DNA from: Pseudomonas crudilactis | GTDB taxonomy: Bacteria; Pseudomonadota; Gammaproteobacteria; Pseudomonadales; Pseudomonadaceae | Length of the DNA: 63,174 nt | Assembly: GCF_013433315.1 (NCBI RefSeq) | Contig: NZ_WXVV01000035.1 | Location: forward strand, 1 to 63,174 | Direction: 5' to 3' | Shown here: one piece after another, positions 60,135 through 63,174 of the stretch | Position numbering within the stretch: position 1 is the stretch's first letter | Layout of the letters: every line of letters begins with the position of its first letter | The notes under the pieces: model-generated | Seen by the model: only the letters and a program-made list of their open reading frames with translations | The model's database searches: none | What the model was told of the DNA's origin: nothing | Translations under genes and position numbers: made by a program

Positions 60135-60908
60135 TTACTGCGCCTGCGCTTTCGCCAACGGACGGGTCAGCAGGCGTTTGGTCACGCCGAGCATCGCCAC
60201 CGACACCGCGACACCGACGGCAAATCCGCTCAGCCCCATGCTTGGCAAGGTCAGTGCCGAGACCAGACAAAACGCCGAAAACGAATACATGCCGGTGGCC
60301 GTCGCCCGTAACAGTGCGGCGGTAAACGCCGGGCCGCGCGTTTGTTGTGAGAACACCGCCATCACGCTACCGAGTACCGGAAACACCGCGAGCAAACCGC
60401 TCCAGCGCTCGCCGACGGTGCTGGCGAGCATCGTCACCACCAGGGTCAACGCGGCGCCGGCGATCATCCGCCAGATCAGTTTGTCCGATTTCGGCGCCGG
60501 GCCGTTGAGCACCGGTTGCACCGTAGGAAACAGATATGGCGATGCCAACAACGCAACCGCCGCCGCTGCCACGGAAAACGGCAGCGACGCCGGGATCAGC
60601 GACAACACCCCCGCGATGATGGCCCATACCGACAGTGACGCCGTCAGCGCCAGTGGCCAGTTCGCCCGTTGCGCGACCTGCGCGTAGGTGATGCAGAACG
60701 CAATCATCGCGAACATCGCCGATAACGCCGCCACCGCTGATTGCGCGGCGAACGCCGGACCCTGCTCGATGGCGAGGAAAAACAGAATCGGCCCGACCAC
60801 CACCGGCAATCCCGACAGCCACCCGGCCACACTCGGCCCCCAGCGTTTGCCCGCCAGGGAAATCAGCAGCAGAAAACCGGGAATCAGCAGCAGTTTGAGG
60901 ATCAGCAC
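60135..60908 (-). CDS. Hypothetical membrane protein, 257 residues
   Basis: An eight-helix-like membrane protein beginning LILKLLLIPGFLLLISLAG and containing GWLSGLPVVVGPILFFLAIEQG, with few charged residues. I recognise no transporter signature. The C-terminal half (RATATGMYSFSAFCLVSALTL) is also hydrophobic. Function unknown. It lies 84 bases after the DcrB-like gene start on the same strand but upstream, so the two may be co-transcribed. Confidence 0.7.
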   Translation of the reverse strand: MLILKLLLIPGFLLLISLAGKRWGPSVAGWLSGLPVVVGPILFFLAIEQGPAFAAQSAVAALSAMFAMIAFCITYAQVAQRANWPLALTASLSVWAIIAGVLSLIPASLPFSVAAAAVALLASPYLFPTVQPVLNGPAPKSDKLIWRMIAGAALTLVVTMLASTVGERWSGLLAVFPVLGSVMAVFSQQTRGPAFTAALLRATATGMYSFSAFCLVSALTLPSMGLSGFAVGVAVSVAMLGVTKRLLTRPLAKAQAQ

Positions 60909-61055
60909 GCAGGTGTCTCCGTCCGTTGAGGGTAGGCCACGGTAGCATTGTCGATCGGCGATTGCTGCCTATGTACGCGGTTTTTGTATACAAAGTATCG
61001 GGGGCGATACCCGGCTATGCTGTGTGTATCAGGGTTTACCGGAGTCGATGCCGCG

Positions 61056-61592
61056 ATGAGAAGAACACCGAAGGTGTTGCGCGGATGCTGCGGCATCGGC
61101 TTGTGGGCGCTGTTGCTGACGCCGACCTGGGCCAATTGGCAGGACGCCGTGCCCGGCGCGCAGATCATCGGTACCGGCGATTACAGTGTGTTCGGTTTCG
61201 ATGTCTACAACGCGCGCTTGTGGAGTGCCGCGCGGCCATTGGTTGACGGCCAGCCGTTTGCGCTGGAGTTGATCTACCGCCGCAGCATTTCCCGCGACGA
61301 TCTGGTCAAGGCCAGCGTCGACGAAATCAAACGCCTGGCCGATGGCCGCGTCAGCCCGGCGCAATTGGCCGGTTGGCAGATCCAGATGCAGCAATCATTC
61401 GTCGATGTACAGGCCGGCACGCGGATTACCGGCGTGTATCTACCGGGGCAGGGCGCGCGGTTTTTTGTCGGTCAGCAGTTGCAGCATGAGATCGATGACC
61501 CGCTGTTTGCCCGGGCGTTTTTTGCTATCTGGCTGGATCCGCGCACACGCAGTCCCGAGTTGCGCGAACAGTTGTTGGGGGTGAGTCGATAG
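61056..61592 (+). CDS. Chalcone-isomerase-fold secreted protein
   Basis: A 178-residue exported protein. A signal peptide ends at about residue 27 (TWAN). The body (PGAQIIGTGDYSVFGFDVYNARLW, ALELIYRRSISRDDLVKASVDEI, VYLPGQGARFFVG) matches bacterial chalcone isomerase-like proteins, which are probably not true isomerases. Start at ATG 61056, with CCGGAGTC upstream. Confidence 0.85.
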   Translation: MRRTPKVLRGCCGIGLWALLLTPTWANWQDAVPGAQIIGTGDYSVFGFDVYNARLWSAARPLVDGQPFALELIYRRSISRDDLVKASVDEIKRLADGRVSPAQLAGWQIQMQQSFVDVQAGTRITGVYLPGQGARFFVGQQLQHEIDDPLFARAFFAIWLDPRTRSPELREQLLGVSR

Positions 61593-61664
61593 ATTTTTTT
61601 GCGCTTCTAGGCTTCGGCGGAAACCTCTAAGCTGCGTCTTTCCGACTTGTTTCTGGATGTGTGC

Positions 61665-62984
61665 GTGAAATTCAGTTTGCCCAAAATCGCCACCGCGCCG
61701 TTTTGTCCGCCGGAAGTGGCTGGCAGTGTTGCGGTTGATCCCAATGCCGCGTTCTTCAAACGCGTGCTGCGTTTCGCCGGTCCCGGTTTGCTGGTGTCGA
61801 TCGGTTACATGGACCCGGGCAACTGGGCCACCGCTATCGAGGCCGGTTCACGCTTTGGCTACAGCCTGTTGTTTGTGGTGTTGCTGGCGAGTCTGGCGGG
61901 CATGGTCGTGCAATGTCTGTGTTCGCGGCTGGGCATCGCCACCGGGCGCGATCTGGCGCAGCTGTCCCGCGAGCGCTACAGCACACCCACCGCGCGGCTG
62001 CAGTGGGTACTGGCGGAAATCTCGATCATCGCCACCGATCTGGCCGAAGTGCTCGGCTGTGCGCTGGCCTTTCACTTACTGCTCGGCTGTTCGCTGACCT
62101 TCGGTATCGCCCTGACGGCGTTCGACACCTTGTTGGTGCTGGCGCTGCAGAATCGCGGTTTCCGCAGACTGGAAGCGATCATGTTGGTGCTGGTCGCGAC
62201 CATTGGTGTGTGTTTTTTCGTTGAACTGTTGCTGATCAAACCGTACTGGCCGGATGTCGCCCAAGGTTTCAAACCGTCGCTGGCGGCGATTGGTGAAGCG
62301 GCGCCGTTGTACCTGGCGATCGGTATTCTCGGCGCGACGGTGATGCCGCATAACCTCTATCTGCATACCTCGATCGTGCAGACGCGGATGATCGGCAAGG
62401 ACCTGGCGAGCAAGCAGGACGCGGTGAAACTGGCGCGCATCGACACCATCGGTTCGCTGGCCCTGGCGTTGCTGGTCAATGCGGCGATCCTGATTCTCGC
62501 TGCGGCGGCGTTTCACCAGTCCGGGCACACCGACGTGGTGGACATTCAGGACGCCTACCACTTGCTCGATCCGCTGGTCGGTGGCGCGCTGGCCAGCGTG
62601 TTGTTCGGCGTGGCTCTGCTGGCGTCGGGGCAGAGCTCGACCTTTACCGGCACTATCGCCGGCCAGGTGATCATGGAGGGTTACCTGAATCTGCGGATCC
62701 CGTGCTGGCAGCGGCGCTTGATTACTCGCGGACTGGCGTTGATTCCTGCGTTTATTGGCGTGTGGCTGATGGGCGATAACGCGATCGGCAAATTGCTGGT
62801 GTTGAGTCAGGTGGTGTTGAGTCTGCAGTTGCCGTTTGCCTTGTATCCGTTGATTCGCATGACCAACGACAAACAGCTGATGGGGCCGTTTGTGAACCGC
62901 TGGCCAACCCGGGTGTTGGCTTGGGGCTTGTTTGTGGTGATCAGTGGCGCCAATAGCTGGTTGATTTTGCAGTGGGCGGTTTGA
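61665..62984 (+). CDS. mntH: Nramp-family divalent metal transporter
   Basis: A 439-residue, eleven-helix H+-coupled Mn2+/Fe2+ symporter. Helix 1 carries the signature YMDPGNWATAIEAGS, helix 6 carries VMPHNLYLHTSIVQT. These hold the Asp, Asn and Met-region metal ligands of the family. The start is GTG at 61665 (KFSLPKIATAPF), with GGATGTGT upstream; TTG 61647 is possible. No Fur or MntR box could be read with confidence. Confidence 0.92.
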   Translation: MKFSLPKIATAPFCPPEVAGSVAVDPNAAFFKRVLRFAGPGLLVSIGYMDPGNWATAIEAGSRFGYSLLFVVLLASLAGMVVQCLCSRLGIATGRDLAQLSRERYSTPTARLQWVLAEISIIATDLAEVLGCALAFHLLLGCSLTFGIALTAFDTLLVLALQNRGFRRLEAIMLVLVATIGVCFFVELLLIKPYWPDVAQGFKPSLAAIGEAAPLYLAIGILGATVMPHNLYLHTSIVQTRMIGKDLASKQDAVKLARIDTIGSLALALLVNAAILILAAAAFHQSGHTDVVDIQDAYHLLDPLVGGALASVLFGVALLASGQSSTFTGTIAGQVIMEGYLNLRIPCWQRRLITRGLALIPAFIGVWLMGDNAIGKLLVLSQVVLSLQLPFALYPLIRMTNDKQLMGPFVNRWPTRVLAWGLFVVISGANSWLILQWAV

Positions 62985-63011
62985 GCCAGCATTTGCTGTG
63001 ACTGGTTGGGC

Positions 63012-63035
63012 CTCTTCGCGAGCAAGCTCGCTTGT
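63012..63035. repeat. Single REP half
   Basis: TTCGCGAGCAAGCTCGCTTG near the window end has a decayed tail and no inverted partner. Confidence 0.7.
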
Positions 63036-63174
63036 ATGGTAGGACTTGAAGGGAGGAGGAGGGACAAGGCTCGATTCTGACTGTTAGCGCAGTACAGACC
63101 GTGGGAGATTTTCACCCTCCTCCTTTCACCCAAGCGCCGATAAAGAATGCATCTGGCCTAGACCGACGATAGGA

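Overview
The window looks like a chromosomal segment of a fluorescent Pseudomonas, most likely the P. fluorescens species complex. The evidence is high GC, Pseudomonas-like codon use, a hydrogen cyanide synthase operon (hcnABC) with its typical post-transcriptional control site, many REP/REPIN elements built on the core GTGGGAGCGAGCTTGCTCGCGA, and Pseudomonas-typical families (DUF6124, AotJ/AotO, periplasmic chorismate mutase). I saw no rRNA, tRNA, insertion sequence, CRISPR array or replication origin. The species call is inference from content, not a database match.

Layout. 0.2-9.6 kb: housekeeping and metabolic genes (NudK, Ogt, Ggt, isochorismatase-like hydrolase, TetR, GNAT, two lipoproteins, SulP transporter). 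9.6-14.7 kb: a long non-coding repeat, REPs, an AhpD-like enzyme, an AraC regulator, an EamA exporter divergent from a MocR regulator, and a cytochrome c. 14.7-16.9 kb: an AT-richer islet with a cytoplasmic-looking peptidoglycan amidase followed by a membrane protein, a candidate toxin/immunity pair. 17-24 kb: a diguanylate cyclase, a secreted 13-residue-repeat protein, chorismate mutase, MATE transporter, acyltransferase, YceI and GNAT proteins. 24-32 kb: a hotdog-fold protein and TetR regulator sharing a perfect 33-bp palindrome, then P1 peptidase, polyamine-binding protein, LuxR, an rRNA-type methyltransferase, a receiver protein, a HAD phosphatase and an ICMT-type membrane methyltransferase.

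32-40 kb: a LysR regulator divergent from an AKR-SDR-SRPBCC operon, a two-component system, and a set of membrane proteins with a sigma-54-like promoter. 40-43.3 kb: hcnABC, with an ANR-like box and a consensus RsmA/RsmE site over the hcnA ribosome binding site. 43.4-48.5 kb: a CPA2 antiporter, then a LysR gene converging on a solitary solute-binding protein and a CitA-type citrate/proton symporter. 49-51.5 kb: RcnB-like, an unknown protein, a PAS-GGDEF cyclase and FKBP. 51.5-54.3 kb: a bacteriocin locus of lower GC, with an S-type pyocin carrying a colicin E3-type rRNase domain, a putative immunity protein, and two paralogous small HEAT-like proteins, one next to a DUF6124 gene. 54.7-63 kb: GlxA/FtrA-type regulator, rhodanese, AotJ and AotO homologues without the transporter core, an esterase, a DcrB-like protein, a membrane protein, a chalcone-isomerase-fold protein and MntH.

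The most notable material is competitive biology: cyanide production, the bacteriocin locus, and the amidase/membrane-protein pair. The non-coding space is dominated by REPINs, some of them tandemly duplicated.
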